Assembly (NCBI GenBank): GCA_037074705.1
Contig: CM073591.1
Span: 183,111,432-183,175,431, forward strand
Direction: 5' to 3'
DNA: 64,000 bases
From: Zhengitettix transpicula
Lineage: Eukaryota; Arthropoda; Insecta; Orthoptera; Tetrigidae
Made by a program: the position numbers and the translations under genes. Under the pieces are notes generated by a model that made no database searches, was not told where the DNA came from, and worked only from the letters and a program-made list of their open reading frames with translations. Positions 45,136 to 57,504 of this stretch are shown here, piece after piece; position 1 is the first letter of the stretch, and each line of letters opens with the position of its first letter.

Positions 45136-45734
45136 TTCTAGGGCTGTGTTCGTAAAATCAGTGTGTTTTGGAACTGACCATGGTAGTCCGAGCTAGTTTT
45201 CTACGTCAAATTCAACAAATTATGGGCTGAAGATCATCAGTTTTTTTAAAGATGCTCCACAGTAAACTGAGCGTGACAATACAAATTCGGCGAAGTAGAT
45301 AGGCGCCAAAAATGTTGCAAAGTGTTGGAAAGTGTGAAGGATATAACATCAGTGAAATTAGTGTATTATAAAAATTAAACAATCACGTGTGCACAAAGCA
45401 GTTCTAAATAAATTGTATGTAAAAAAACCCCTTTAATCTGTAAACCTTTACGTAAATATCATTTACTGATAGATTTCTATAACTTTGCCGGATTTAAATA
45501 ACTTTTTAGATTTCTAATACTTTTTGTTATTGGTATAAAATTTTGTTATTGTTAATTTAAATTCATTTTTTACTGTCTTTGAGGCCCGATTAGCGGTCCT
45601 GAAAGTTAGATTCTCATCGTGGCATATACTTAACAATATATATTGCCAAATAAATTCCTATCTTTTAAATATATTGGCTTAATTTTGATTTCCTTCCTTT
45701 GTTCAATTTAATTAACAATGTTTTCCACAATATA

Positions 45735-45956
45735 TTGTCACGATCTTCAATCTTAAATAATCATTACGTAACACTTGTTTATAACGTGGATACCATGAAC
45801 AATCACGTTTAAGTACTAGTCCAAAGAAGATACATATCCAAAGATACGTTGACAGACAAAGAACAAGTCAAACATATACTATACATACAGTCTCTGACCT
45901 ATATTAGCACAAACACCTTAAAACAAATAAATATTACAATAATAATTATGATTCAA
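45735..45956. other. Flank of the gypsy relic, possible LTR fragment
   Basis: After ACAATATAT the sequence TGTCACGATCTTCAATC starts a 220-base stretch leading to the end of Pol. It could be the 3' LTR of the minus-strand element, but no partner was found. Confidence 0.3.
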
Positions 45957-48310
45957 TGCTGTTGACGGGTGCTATATCAGACCAGTGGATACATGCTTCT
46001 TTCCAGAATAACGTGCCATCCGATTCGGCACTCCTGTCGTTTTCGTGTAGCTGTGACTCTGAATCGTGGTATGGCTTTATACGTTGAACATGTACGCGAG
46101 CCTTCCGTTTGAGCCGTCTGGACTATGGGTGGTGGTCATCGACTCCGTTCATAACGTCAGACAGCCGACGAGATAGTTGATACGGGACGAATTACCGCTA
46201 TAGAAGTTTGTCGAATAGACCGGCTTTTCCTATTTGTGTAAAAACCCATACAAGATTGCTTTAATAAATACCGCCTTGTGTTTCGCGATGAACCCTGTTT
46301 GATCCTTTTCCTGATCGCTTAAGGTTTGGAATCGCATCAGTTGTCGACCTTCCTCCGTCACGGTTATTAATTCCTTGACGTAATCCTCCTGGCCATCAGC
46401 TGGTACCAATTGGAACATGACGTCTAATGTTATCTCGGCCTCTCGTCCGTGTAGAACGAAAAATGGGGTGAAACCTATAGTATCTTGTTTTTTCCTCGTT
46501 GTACGCAAAGTTACAACGGGCAGTTATGTGTACCAATCTGTAAGGCAATTCGTTTGAGGACTGTAGGCAATTGTCATCCTGTGGGTGATATTGACAACGA
46601 GATTATTTTGCTTACCAACTTGGATTTCAAAACTTTACCTCGGTCCGAGATCTCGTCTACCAGAAACATAGCTGTCTCTGCAGCTTCGGCTGTCGGATCG
46701 CATCGGGTGACTGCATAGTATCCACTTATCCACTTATTCCCAAGGTTCGCTTTCCGAAATCCACGTAGGGGTTCAATTCCGATTCCGTGAAACGGGGCCA
46801 CTGCAATTGTAATCGGAATAAACTGTTCAGCTGGGACTAGTGGTATACTCTTCCGCCGCTGGCATTCTCGGCAATGGTGGGCGTAAATCCTTACGTTTCT
46901 TAAGAGGCTAGACCTTTGATCCTAACTGACGTTTTATCACATCCCAAATATCCAGATGATCGTGCGTCGTGAAAATACCGTAGAATCTCTGATGTGTCGG
47001 AATGACGACTAACCAGTTCCGTTCAGCTTATACAATGTAACATCGATTAAGTGGAATCCTTTCTTCGTGGGTTCTCCTCTGTCTAAGTACCTTGCGTAGT
47101 TCGTCGTCAGTCCGCTGTTAATGTTGGTCAACGCAGTGAGAATGGGACCGTAGCAGTCCAGGGCTGTTTGATCATTCACTGGGTTTCTGGAGAGGCAGTC
47201 GGTGTTATTATGTAACCGACCATTTTTGTACACGATTGAGACTTCCTATTCTTGGAGCCTGAGTGCCCATCTGGCAAGGCGACATGATGGGTCTGTAAGG
47301 TTTGTCAATCAACATAAAGCGTGACGGTCAGTCACAACAGTGAACGGCCTGCCAAACAAGTACGGCCGGATTTTGTTAATCGGCCAGGTACCAGGTACCA
47401 GCCAGACATTCTCTTTAGGTCGTCGAATAATTTCTGTCGGCTTAGGAAGGATTTGAGAAGCATAAGCGATTAAGTAATCAGTATCAACTCGATTTTGCAC
47501 CATCACGGAACCGATTTCATAATTGATTGAGCCAGTGTGTAGTTCAGTCAAAGCTTTCTCGTCGAACATCCCAAGAACCGGAAAAGAAGGCAAAGCTTTC
47601 TTCAAGATAATAAACCATATTTTTGTTACATCGCCTCAAAATAATGTTGTGTATCGTTTCAGACGGTCTTGCAGGGGGCGAGTCTTCGTGCAAAAATCCT
47701 TGATAAACCTTCCATAGTACGAACACAGCACTATAAAACTTCTTACGTCAAAGTTTTCTGCGACGTGGGAAAATCTGTGACGGCACCGATCTTGTCCGAA
47801 TCTGAGAGAACTCCTTCACCGTACACGATGTGTCCAAGGATCTTTATTTATGAAGTCACAAAGTCACACTTTTCGTGATTCAGTCAATCTGTATACACTT
47901 CATAACGGTCACTAGTAACTGATCTGCAGATCTACAGTTGCTAAGTATGCTGCTCCGCTTAAACAATCGAACGTGTTGTCGATCCGCGGTGGCGGATAAA
48001 TGTATTTCTTAAGGTTCGATTTAATCGACGACAGTCGACACAGAATCGCCAAGTCCCGTGTTTCTTTTTTACGACAACCACAAAAGAAGACTTTCTGATA
48101 ATGTCATTTTTCAACTTTTTGTCAACTTCCTCTTGGATGATCCACACTCTGCAGGTGACATCCTACACGGTCTGTGACTAACCAGAAGATTATCGCCCGT
48201 GCTGATTCGGTGTTTCACCTTGGGTTTCTCGTTTCTTTATCATTTTTTCTTTAATAACACACTTTGGAAGGTCCAAGTCTACTCTTTCAAGTTTTCCATT
48301 GTCCATCTTT
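45957..48310 (-). pseudogene. Ty3/gypsy Pol polyprotein pseudogene
   Basis: Minus-strand domains in order: pre-RT linker near 48170-48310; RT start EVDKKLKNDIIRKSS and HGTWRFCVDCRRLN (47959-48147); the YxDD palm region not recovered; ILGHIVYGEGV-like end of RT (47755-47851); the linker frame 47544-47726; RNase H with ALPSFPVLGMFDEKALTELH, YLIAYASQ and RPYLFGRPFTVVTDRHALC (47309-47605); NTDCLSRNPV (about 47190); a zinc-binding H-H-C-x2-C block (about 46870-46890); integrase core PFHGIGIEPLRGF, NKWISGYYAVTR (46680-46801); TIGFTPFFVLHGREAE and the C-terminal tail (45957-46508). An intact Pol would be one frame of about 1000 codons; here it is split by many stops and shifts. No protease or gag was recognised. 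Confidence 0.85.
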
Positions 48311-50235
48311 CACAAAATTACTATTCTGTGCTACACACACATACTTAAAAAAATTTTACCGCCAACCAATTCTTGGTGATATTATCCTCATATTCTGTAT
48401 TTTGATGCCTAACACTTAGTAACCCTTACAACGAAATGTTTTCATTATTACAACCACATCAGAAGATACTTTCAATTTGGTGGGTTCATATTTTTTATTT
48501 GAACTTACTTCAGTTTGGTTTTTCCCCTATTAGTCAGATCTGATCCTGGAGTAAATTGCCCGTTCCTTTGAACATGTTTTCTACATATTACTACAGTTCT
48601 GACCACTGAACAATATCGTATGACAGGCTGTTGAAAATTTTTGTTTTAATTGCTTCATTACTTTGTAAGAAATAAGTAACGAAGGTTACAGTCAGAAACT
48701 TTAGTTTCATCGTTTTCTCCTTTCACTACACCCAGTTGTTATTCTCATAGATCCTAGATAACTCTTCTGTCCCCATGGGATTACCAAATATTACACTTTA
48801 ATTACATCGACGCAGTCATTCGCCAGGTATATTAGCAACTTGTGTCACAGCAATTCCATCTGGACAGGAGTTTTACGTTTCTCTAAAGAGAACTGGTGAT
48901 GTAAACAAGTTTTTTTAGCGCATGAAATAAGGAACAAGGCTTTCAGAAACGTTGTGTGGTATTTATATGCATTCAGTTGTCTGAATTTGGCTAACATTAT
49001 TATTATTTTTTTCTTGTTTCAGTTATCATCATCCACCGTCACTCAACTGAGACTTAATCTGAGTGAACTAATAATGGCACTAATGATGGTTACAAACGAA
49101 TTATTTTCAAATGCCACTCACATCTAACGCGTGCCTAGCGTTACTAGGGTCAGAACGTTTACTTAGCCGCCATTCGAAGTGTTATAGTGTTATTGTTCAA
49201 TTCAGTTACCCTGTATTGGACGCCAATCTCTATCGTTTTAGCATCAGTTTTGTGTCACCACCTAACAAATTCACCCCTACGATTGGTTGATCCCCACCTA
49301 CTCTGTTTACACTAACAAGAGTCACACTTTCAATCACAGCGACCCCGAAAATTATTTATTCGGTACAAATATGCATCGTTTTTGCAACATTTTAATATTC
49401 AAAACCAATCCGAAAGGTGTCTTACCCTCTTAGAGTTTGTTCCCGGGATGTAAGTAACTTGTGTATAAATTTTGTTTGAAGTTGTTCCACCTTATAAATT
49501 AGCAAGCAGAACATTCAAACACATACACTTATGTTTTATTTTATTATTCGTTCTCTCTGATAAAAACCAGTTATTTAATACCATAAATCCTGTTTTCTAA
49601 TATATTCTTAACTGATTGATATATTTAGTATCAGTGTTCAAACCGACTAACTAGTTTTAATTTCTCATAGTTTCACGGAGAAGGGGCGATTAAAATGATG
49701 TTCATGGAAGTGCACGCAGTTTTTTGTATTGTTTTGTAGCTATTTATATCTCTAATAATTGTACCATAATTAATAAGTTTATTTGAACGAGCCGAACTTT
49801 TAGGAATTTATTCTTAAAAGTAAAAAACTTCCAATCAAAAATTTTATATTATAATATTGCTTAAATTGTATTTGCTCACATTTAAATTTATTCTACGTAT
49901 GTTATTAAAATTGTAATGATAAATAAGATTTTATTATTAAGTTACAAGGATTTTAATATAATTAATACTATTTTAAACAATTTCCAAATTAAACAAGTCG
50001 ATTAAATAAATTGAAAATACCGAGGATTCCAAATATAATTACTTTGTAGAACAGTTGAAAACTATTATACAAGGCAAAAAATGGAGTTTAAAGATAAATA
50101 AAACTAAACTGAAATTTTTAATCTGTTTAGTAATAAAACTCACTATAAATAAGACAACAGAACAATAATATATAATATATATATAACTAATATACCTAAT
50201 AGTACAACTAATATCAACAATCAGTATTTTAGAGT
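48311..50235. other. No gene recognised; may include decayed gag or LTR of the gypsy relic
   Basis: No zinc knuckle, protease motif or PBS was found. A short dispersed motif, TTTCAGAAACGTTGTGTGG, at about 48932-48951 recurs loosely at 9868-9888 and, inverted, at 54576-54596. Confidence 0.45.
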
Positions 50236-50237
50236 AA

Positions 50238-50515
50238 AGACTACATGACGCTAATCCACTTGGTGGCAATAGTAATAATAAATGTATTTGAAAGAGGGTA
50301 TTCGGAAGGGTGGATGAAGGTAGCCAGGGGTCCTTAAGCTATGGTATAAGGATCCTACGCGGCATTCGCCTTCTAGTGACGACGGACTAAGTGTAGAAAA
50401 CCTGAATCAGGTAGGTGGGCCAATTGGTACTTGTCCCACGCCCTTCTGATGGCGAGAGAGGGGTTTGCTGTTGGGTCACAGCATCTATTTTCCGTCTCTT
50501 GACTAGTTTAGCTTC
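50238..50515 (-). repeat. Family A copy 13, diverged
   Basis: CGCTAATCCACTTGGTGGCA, GAAGGGTGGATGAAGGTAGCC, GGATCCTACGCGGCATTCGCC, GTACTTGTCCCACGCCC and GGGTCACAGCATC occur in order. The CCCGGGGGCCC and CCTGCATC blocks are eroded. Confidence 0.8.
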
Positions 50516-51065
50516 TCTTTTTGGAGTAATAGGCTAAATGATTTTATTAACTTCTGAATATTACACAGCGTGTTAAAACTCGTGTAACTAACAACTTGAA
50601 TCATAATAGTTTAATTAATTAATAATTTTAATACTGAAGTAATGAAACCTATCGTTTATTTAAAAATTGAATTGCAATCTATTTAATTTTCTCTTCGGTC
50701 CCGACTAATTATAACATTTACGTATAATTTCACTTATTTAGGAATTCAGTCTGAATTTGGCGTTCATCCCTGGAAAAACGAATACTGGCAACCAGGAAAA
50801 GGAATTAAAGTGAAATTATTGTCCGGTGAGTCATACTGGAAGGGTGAAAACGTAATATTGACAGACTACTATTTTTATGTTAAATGCTAAATTATACCGA
50901 AACACGTCAGGAGAACAAATGAATTGTTAGAATATTAACAAACCCAAGTTTGTCTTTGAATTGTAATGTATTGAATATTTATACAAAAATATTTTATAGA
51001 ATTGCAACTATAGTCGAAAGATGTCTTAATTATAATAATAATAAGAAGAAGACATTTCTCTGGTT

Positions 51066-51508
51066 TTTTAAACTAAGGTTCCCACAAGCCGAGGCACCTC
51101 GGCCTGTTTGGAGAGGTGTATGTTCCGGGGTCACAGACCTTGGGCATAACGGCAAGATTTGTCCGCTATTCCCATGGAATAGTCGGCCAGCTGCCTCCTA
51201 AACTGGTCGAGGCACGGAGAAGGGAATGCTGCGTCCCCACAGCAAACTCCTCTCCCGCTATCGGAAGGGCGTGGGACAAGCACACAATGCCCGACCTACC
51301 CGATGCAGGTTTTCCTAGGGTTTTCCCTGCATTTCTTTAGGCGAATGCCGGGTAGGATACTTAACATATAGCCCGGGGGCCCGAGTTAACCCTTGGCTAC
51401 CTTCCTCTACCCTTCCACATCCTCCCTTTCAAATCCCTTCCTATGCTATTAAAGGAGAGTTGCCCAATGTGGATCACCCTCAGTAGCCTGTTGCTCTAAA
51501 AATAAAAG
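51066..51508 (+). repeat. Family A copy 14
   Basis: TTTTTAAACTAAGGTTCCC through the palindrome GCCGAGGCACCTCGGCC, GGCCAGCTGCCTCC, GCGTGGGACAAGC, GCCCGGGGGCCCG and GGATCACCCTCAGTAGCC to CTCTAAAAATAAAAG. Well preserved; very similar to copy 4 apart from small indels. A 74-codon frame (51116-51340) shares its translation with other copies. Confidence 0.9.
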
Positions 51509-51527
51509 ATTTAACTAAATTAATTTG

Positions 51528-51545
51528 CCCCACGTTGTGAAAGCC
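51528..51545 (-). other. Degenerate primer-binding site on the minus strand
   Basis: GCCCCACGTTGTGAAAGCC read in reverse complement gives GGCTTTCACAACGTGGGGC, a decayed gypsy PBS just outside the LTR end at 51551. It confirms the LTR orientation. Confidence 0.6.
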
Positions 51546-51550
51546 ATTTA

Positions 51551-52543
51551 CGTAATGATTAATTAGGTGGTCTTAATTAATAGGTATAACTAACTAAATT
51601 AATATGTATTTTTAAAATTTATTGTTGATAATTACACATTATAAGCCTAGCTTTGCACGCCGAATTCCGTCAATTTAACAAACAAATATTTTATTTTATT
51701 TTATTAATTTGTGGCGTTCAATGAAAATATAGATTTATAATTTTACAATCAATTACGTTGAATTTCTCATTATCTCACGGTCACCACTGGGTTTGATAGG
51801 AAGAACAAGCACAATGGACTAAAATATTAACAATCCAAACTCATTGAAGTAATCGGAATACAATATTAAATACAAAAGTAAAATACAACGAATGAAAAGA
51901 AAAACGCGAACGAAATCTGACCATACCCTCTAATTATCGTTTACAGTCATTAATAATTATTTTGTACTCACGACAGTGCTTCTGGTACCAGTTCGGACTC
52001 TTGTAGCTTGAAGTCAACACCCACTAAACAGGCCATTATACACTGATTCTACTCATTAGATTTTGAACACACGGTAGTTGCTCTGGATCTCTGCTATCCT
52101 GGAACCTGGATTAGCTAACTCTCAACGTCTCAACGTCTCAACGTCAGCCAGTTGCCGGACGTTGGTCTCCTCAAAGTCTCTCTATGCGAAAATTAGTTCA
52201 GTTTGTGAAGCAAAACTTCTGCTTCCAAACTGCGATTATATAAGTCTCTCCGTCAAAACTGTTTACTTGTGTTTTATGTAAACTATTATATCTCGCTGTT
52301 GGACTTCCTAGATAGCCCTATTCATTATTCTGGATCCGCAGACTTTTACTGTTTTTATTTCTCTAAGTGGACCGAACTGCTATGTCCCAGTTCTCGACGC
52401 ATACTGAGTTCTCTAAGCGCGTGGTTTCCAGTCTCGACTGTTAACAATGAAAAACCCGTCTTGATTGTCGTCTTTAAGCACCCGTACCGCCAACAATTAA
52501 ATTATATTAAAAACAATTAATAGCCGGTTTAATTGGTATTACA
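51551..52543 (-). mobile_element. Family C LTR, copy 6
   Basis: Left edge CGTAATGATTAA corresponds to the LTR 3' end TTAATCATTACA of copy 2 in reverse complement with one change. Right edge GGTATTACA is followed by ATAT. ACCACTGGGTTTGATAGG (51783-51800), TATGCGAAAATTAG and AAGTCTCTCCGTCAA (52238-52252) align with copies 1-3. 993 bases. Only the decayed PBS remains of the interior; family A copy 14 follows beyond it. Confidence 0.8.
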
Positions 52544-52549
52544 ATATAT

Positions 52550-53885
52550 ATCTTAGATTTCTTTATGCACATCTTAGTTATTCCTCTTTGCATCGAAAGA
52601 AGACGGTGCGACGACCCATATTCTCCCAGACTTGTTTCTTCAACCTTACACTGGGCATTTAATATTGTCCGAACCTAATCTTGAATGGTCACGATATCGC
52701 ACAGAAGAAGTTTCTGGACGTATAGTTTGGGAGATTATCACAACCAGAGAAGAGCGACGCGCCATTGTTTTTGAAGCAGTAGAACAACGATCTTCCTCAT
52801 TACGATTCACGACCTTTCCAGTGACCACACAACGCCTGAAGTAATGTACACAGATACGCGGGAGACGTGATATATTTTGAATGGCTTTGAGCTAATGCCT
52901 GTTACTATTGGCTTAATGGCCTCTCGTACGTAGCACTGCGTTCCGATCTTGTTTGCAGTATCATTCCTTCGTAACCGGTCCCGCCGCGTAGGGCCACTTC
53001 CTTCACCGAATTCTTTCTAATGAAATACATTCAAGCATGGAATCCTTTTTCCCCCTTTCCTCATGCAAATTGCGTCCAATTAGGTGTTAATTTCTACCGT
53101 GATAAAATGTAAATATTTAGGATTCAGCACTTTGTATCTGTAGATAGCATCTGGAGGCGATAGGCTTACTGCTCTCAGCTATTTCCATCACAAGCACTTA
53201 TTTCCTATAGGCCCCGAATATTTCTGTGTGTGACTAATGACTAAACTACCAGTGAAGAATTTACGGCACTCAGACACATCCATATAAGATATTGCGACCT
53301 TCGCTTCCACCATTACGAACCAGAATTCTTCTATTGGCTCTTAATGTGCTCTGTTCTAACTTTGATTAGGAAATGTTGACTCATTCAACATTACCTCAAC
53401 CCATCGCCATTGAAGTTTGGTTTCATTGATAACCTAAATGTTGAACATTTTTGATTTTCAGTTTTGATTGTTATATCAGCATTCTGCAACGTTGACTTTT
53501 ATCTTCGTAATGTGTTCTGTCTCTTTAGCGCAATATCCATTTGAATTTCGCAAATAAAAATTCTTTCCCACCAATTAGGAAACTGAGAAATAAACTACAC
53601 ATCCTGTTCAGTGAAAACGCTGTGTTGAATACACATAATTTGGTACACTTACGTATTGATGACGATTATAATTCAGCCATGACAACAGTTTTTGGTCAAA
53701 TTTTTCTTTAAGCTTCTTGAATCCTCAGAATATATGTTCTAAATTTGTTTCAATTTTGAAGGTTTAGAGATACTTTGAAAATCATGTGCAAATTAGTGAA
53801 TTTAAAAAGAAAATGTAGTTATGAATAATGTTTTGAGATATAGTAATAACTCGGTCTCTCATCAGCATTCAGAAATATTAAGGAT
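52550..53885. other. No gene recognised
   Basis: A 70-codon frame at 52632-52844 and scattered short frames only. No repeat similarity noted. Confidence 0.5.
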
Positions 53886-53889
53886 TGAA

Positions 53890-54466
53890 TGTATGCGAGA
53901 AAACTATCTTCTAATAAATAAAATTTGACTCTTTGTTTGTGTATTTGAGTGTGTGATTTTTTCATGTATGTAAATTCAGCATACAAATTAACACGCGTTG
54001 AACAACTTTGACCAAATTTTGTACACACGTTCCTTTTGAACAAGAGACAAGAACTGTGAGGGTAAGACACTACTACCAGCCATATAGACGGGGTTATACG
54101 GTGGGGTGGAAATTTCCAAACACGCTAAAACGGCCTATATTCGAGTGAAATGAGGTTGATAGTTTGAGTATAATTTTAATTCCTTTCGGCATGGGAGGGG
54201 AGAAACTTTAGGGATAAAGTTCAAGGGCGTTACATAAAAATAACGTGAAAAGAACCGAGATTGGTGTAAAATCTGGGGTTATGGATGTCGATGAGTTTAA
54301 TTATGACATTGAACTTGCCGGTTAAGTTGTAGTTCTGCCATACCGGGTATGATGAAATTAACATATTCTCTGAAAAGGTAGGTAAATCACGTAGTGACAA
54401 ATAGACTATAGTAGAATTAAATAATGATGTAAATAATTACTTGGGCAACGCCGGGCACCCAGCTAG
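53890..54466 (-). repeat. Family B copy 3, complete
   Basis: The right edge TTGGGCAACGCCGGGCACCC ends AGCTAG. The left end carries CTAATAAATAAAATTTG and the TTTTGACC/GTACACACG tail blocks. In between are TATGGATGTCGATGAGTTTAA and GTTACATAAAAATAACGTG. About 577 bases, which gives the best idea of a single-monomer family member. Confidence 0.75.
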
Positions 54467-55032
54467 GGGCAATAAATAAGGGAATGCTAGATAAATTAGA
54501 TTATATAAAATATCCTGCATTAGTTTAAATTTAGAAAGGAAGCCATTAAACAGACAAAATTGGGTGATAAAGTAAATACCACACAACGTTTCTGCAAACA
54601 TTGTTGCTTCCATCAGGTGTTGAAAATTATAAGAGCTTTATGAAAGGAATGCGTGAAAGCAATAAATTTTACAGTAATGCTTATGACATTTGTATCACGA
54701 CCTAATTTTGTAATTTACGGGCTGCGTGACCGTCATCCATACATTAAACCATTATGCACTCTTCTTAAAGGTAGGGTAAACTTTAATCAGAAAAACTTGT
54801 GTACAATATATAGTACCTGGTCTACCTTTTTACTTTTACTCGTTACTTATAACTCATTGTTCTAGTATAAAGTTCATTTTTTTATTTTTGTAGTACTTTA
54901 TTGACGTCCAAGATCCCGGTTACCTACTAATAGGATCCTTTTAACAATAAAACAAAAAAGGGAAGACTTAATTTAAAAGTCTAATGATGATAATAATATT
55001 TTAGCACGCTTAAAACCTTGTTAAACGTCTAT
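54467..55032. other. No gene recognised
   Basis: Contains the inverted dispersed motif ACCACACAACGTTTCTGC near 54579 and a 70-codon frame of no known family. Confidence 0.5.
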
Positions 55033-55900
55033 TGTAGCGAAGAAGTGCTCCACCCCATTATTAAATAATTTATTTTATTGAAATCTAAGTTCAAGCCAGC
55101 AGTTAGCAAGTCATTGGTATTTCTGTTCCTAACATTTTGGCGCCGCCGTATGGACAAGACAGAATGTGTACATGGATTAAAAGGAGTCGTTTGAGAAAAT
55201 TTCACCCAACATACATTAATATATTAATAATCCGAATGGCACAACTCAGTACTGAGCTTCGTGAAGTAAAATATTTTAAATTGATTGACGGAGAAAGGTC
55301 AGCTGATATGATTTCCATCCCTGTGGTGGGGAAAGAAATTGTCAAGCTTGGATGAGACACGAGGTCGGGAGAGTGGTTAAGAGGAAGTCTATCATCGCAG
55401 TCTAGGAAGAAAAGTGCAAGTCCAATACACTAGTTAAGTGACCAGCCTTAAGAGAGAGAGAGAGAGAGAGAGAACGCAACTCAATGCAGCCACAGATCTG
55501 AACCGGAGTTCATTGTCGGACTTGGAGACTACGTGTCGCTGAGCAGGAAGGATGCCCAATGGAACCTTGCACACGCCGCCTGAGCCAGCATGTACTTGTC
55601 GTTCATGCACTTGACCGACGAGAGAAAGACAATCAGATGTGTCTGTATTTCTGCATCGTTTGACGAGATATCTGCTGCAGGACGCTCACGGATCACGACC
55701 CTGCGATTTGAACGAAGTAATGTTTTCATTTCAGCCTCTTGTATATAGTGACTGTATATAGTGTATATAGTGATACCCTGAGCTAACCGCCATAATAATC
55801 CTAATTTTAATAACCCTGTTAAAATTTAGTAATCAAATAAATTAAATTTTTTAAATTTTATTTTCTACTCAATACTGCCCGGTCAAATAATTACGTTACA
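55033..55900 (+). mobile_element. Family D LTR-derived non-autonomous element, copy 2
   Basis: Starts TGTAGCGAAGAAG and ends TTACGTTACA, as in copy 1. CCTAACATTTTGGCGCCGCC at 55127-55146 is the LTR-end/PBS-like junction. Shared blocks include TAAAATATTTTAAATTGATTG, CTGAGCAGGAAGGA, CGACGAGAGAAAGAC and CTCTTGTATATAGT. A (GA)n run of about 23 bases at 55450-55472 and a short CTGTATATAGTG duplication near 55748 are specific to this copy. Several frame-breaking differences from copy 1 argue against a conserved protein. Confidence 0.65.
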
Positions 55901-57500
55901 CGATATGGAGTCCCATCGAAATCAAATTTAACCTTTTTCTTACGAAAAACAAATATTTCAAGAATTTTGAAGTCCAACCATTTCTTCACCATATGGAAAT
56001 GGCGGTTTTGAATTGCGCTGAACCTTCTGACGCTTCTACACAACATTTACGTGTCATTGAAATCGGTCGGTTCGTTTGCTTGGGGAAGGTGAACACATTC
56101 TGCGTAACCGACAGAGAAGAATTTAGATTACGTCGCTTTCGGATCTACTGATGCTTGAAATATCACTTGATTTAAGAAATTTATAGACAAAAAGTACGAT
56201 ATTATATTTATATTCTCACCGCAAATGTCAAGTGATAAACGGGAAGTTTGTTAACTTCAATGTTGAGGGTAAATATAGACGTTGGTTTTTGAGGAACAAG
56301 TGTATGCCTGGATCAGTGCTGATATTCTGAAATTAAAGGTGTAAATTTCTTTTAACCGTTTCCAAACTCGAATTCCATACCTCTAGGAACGTGAGCCGCC
56401 TGATATTTGAAATCGTTGCGTCCACGCTGTACGAGAGCAATCCCAAGGTTGAGAACAAACGATGAAGTCACATTTGAAGTGGTGGCCTTTGACGACGGGC
56501 CGGTAGCACTGTTAATGAAGTCGGGAGGCGATAGGATCGGGGCCTGTACTAATTGCCCGGCTGGAATTGGGCCGACACGACATTGCTCTCGGCCGTGTGT
56601 GGTCCCTCGATAAGGGCTTGAGCTTCGCCAAATGCCTACACTCAAGCACGTGCGACTAACCTAAATGCTCACATAAACCACTCGCTCAGAAATGCCCTCA
56701 ACATTTTTCTCCTACTTTAAGACCGACATTTACAGAGAAAATTTCCAAACAGAACCTGCCTCATTTGAAACTTACCATTTGGCTCTTAGACAAAATATTT
56801 GAGTAAATATTTTCATTATTCACTACTTCACACAACATTCTAACTTGTTCGCAATTATTTTATTTCCAAAAGTTTATAAACTTTCCTTCTTTCAACAATA
56901 TGTCATTTATTTCTTTTCTATTGAGTTATATTTTACATTCGTTAAAATAATTACATTTGAAGTGTTCATCAAGCGAATTAATTCAGCTGATGTTTTGGCT
57001 TGCGAATCAGCACATTATGTGATTAACCGGATGGAAACCCCAGAATCTATGTGCGGAGCTTTGCTGAATCATTCAGTTATATTGTACATCCGTTATAAGG
57101 GGACGAAACATATGACGGATTATTTCATGTTACCTACTGGATTACGTAATCAACAAAATACATTGACTAATACGTTTGTTCCGTATATCACTAAACTTGG
57201 TTGGAAACAATTAGTTTATAACATTTATTACTTCTAATAACATAAATTAATTAAATTAGCCGCCTTTTAAAAAAATTATTATTGAAATTATAAAGACAAC
57301 ATTTAGTCCCCGGTTTGGAACTCTTCAGGTGTTATAATTCTCTAAAATATGTATTGAAAAACAAAGTCGGACAAAATGATAAATTTAAAATAAAATAAAA
57401 TTATGTATGAATATAATTTATAACGTTTTAAAAAAAATTAATTTCCATTTAAATTTTATTGACACAGCTGTTATGATTATTATTTAAATTTATGATAACA
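55901..57500. other. No gene recognised; GC-rich frame at 56352-56645 and a 130-codon frame at 56845-57237
   Basis: The minus-strand frame 56352-56645 (97 codons) is locally GC-rich and resembles nothing I know. The 130-codon plus-strand frame has a hydrophobic N-terminus; its length is near the chance maximum for 64 kb of such AT-rich DNA. Neither has splice or promoter support. Confidence 0.4.
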
Positions 57501-57504
57501 ATGT

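Larger units (their letters stand above)
44753..45635 (+). mobile_element. Family C-like LTR, copy 5, with RT insert and TATA promoter
   Basis: Left edge TGTAGAGATTACA after ATAT; right edge ATACTTAACA before ATAT. 883 bases. GGTATATAAGACGCTCGG at 44902-44919 is a good TATA-box context for the LTR promoter. AGGCCCGATTAGCGGTCCTG near 45582 corresponds to AGGCCCTGAGAG-type sequence in copies 2 and 4. Positions 45032-45128 are pol-derived. Similarity to the other copies is weaker, so membership is tentative. Confidence 0.55.

Noticed and set aside
45957..48310. Functional gypsy element or endogenous retrovirus
   Set aside because: Pol is broken by many stops and shifts, and gag, protease, env and paired LTRs were not found.
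56352..56645. GC-rich 97-codon minus frame as an exon
   Set aside because: The translation resembles no family I know, and an opposite-strand frame is also open.
56845..57237. 130-codon open frame as a possible gene
   Set aside because: About the length expected for the longest chance frame in AT-rich DNA of this size; no family similarity, no splice or promoter context.
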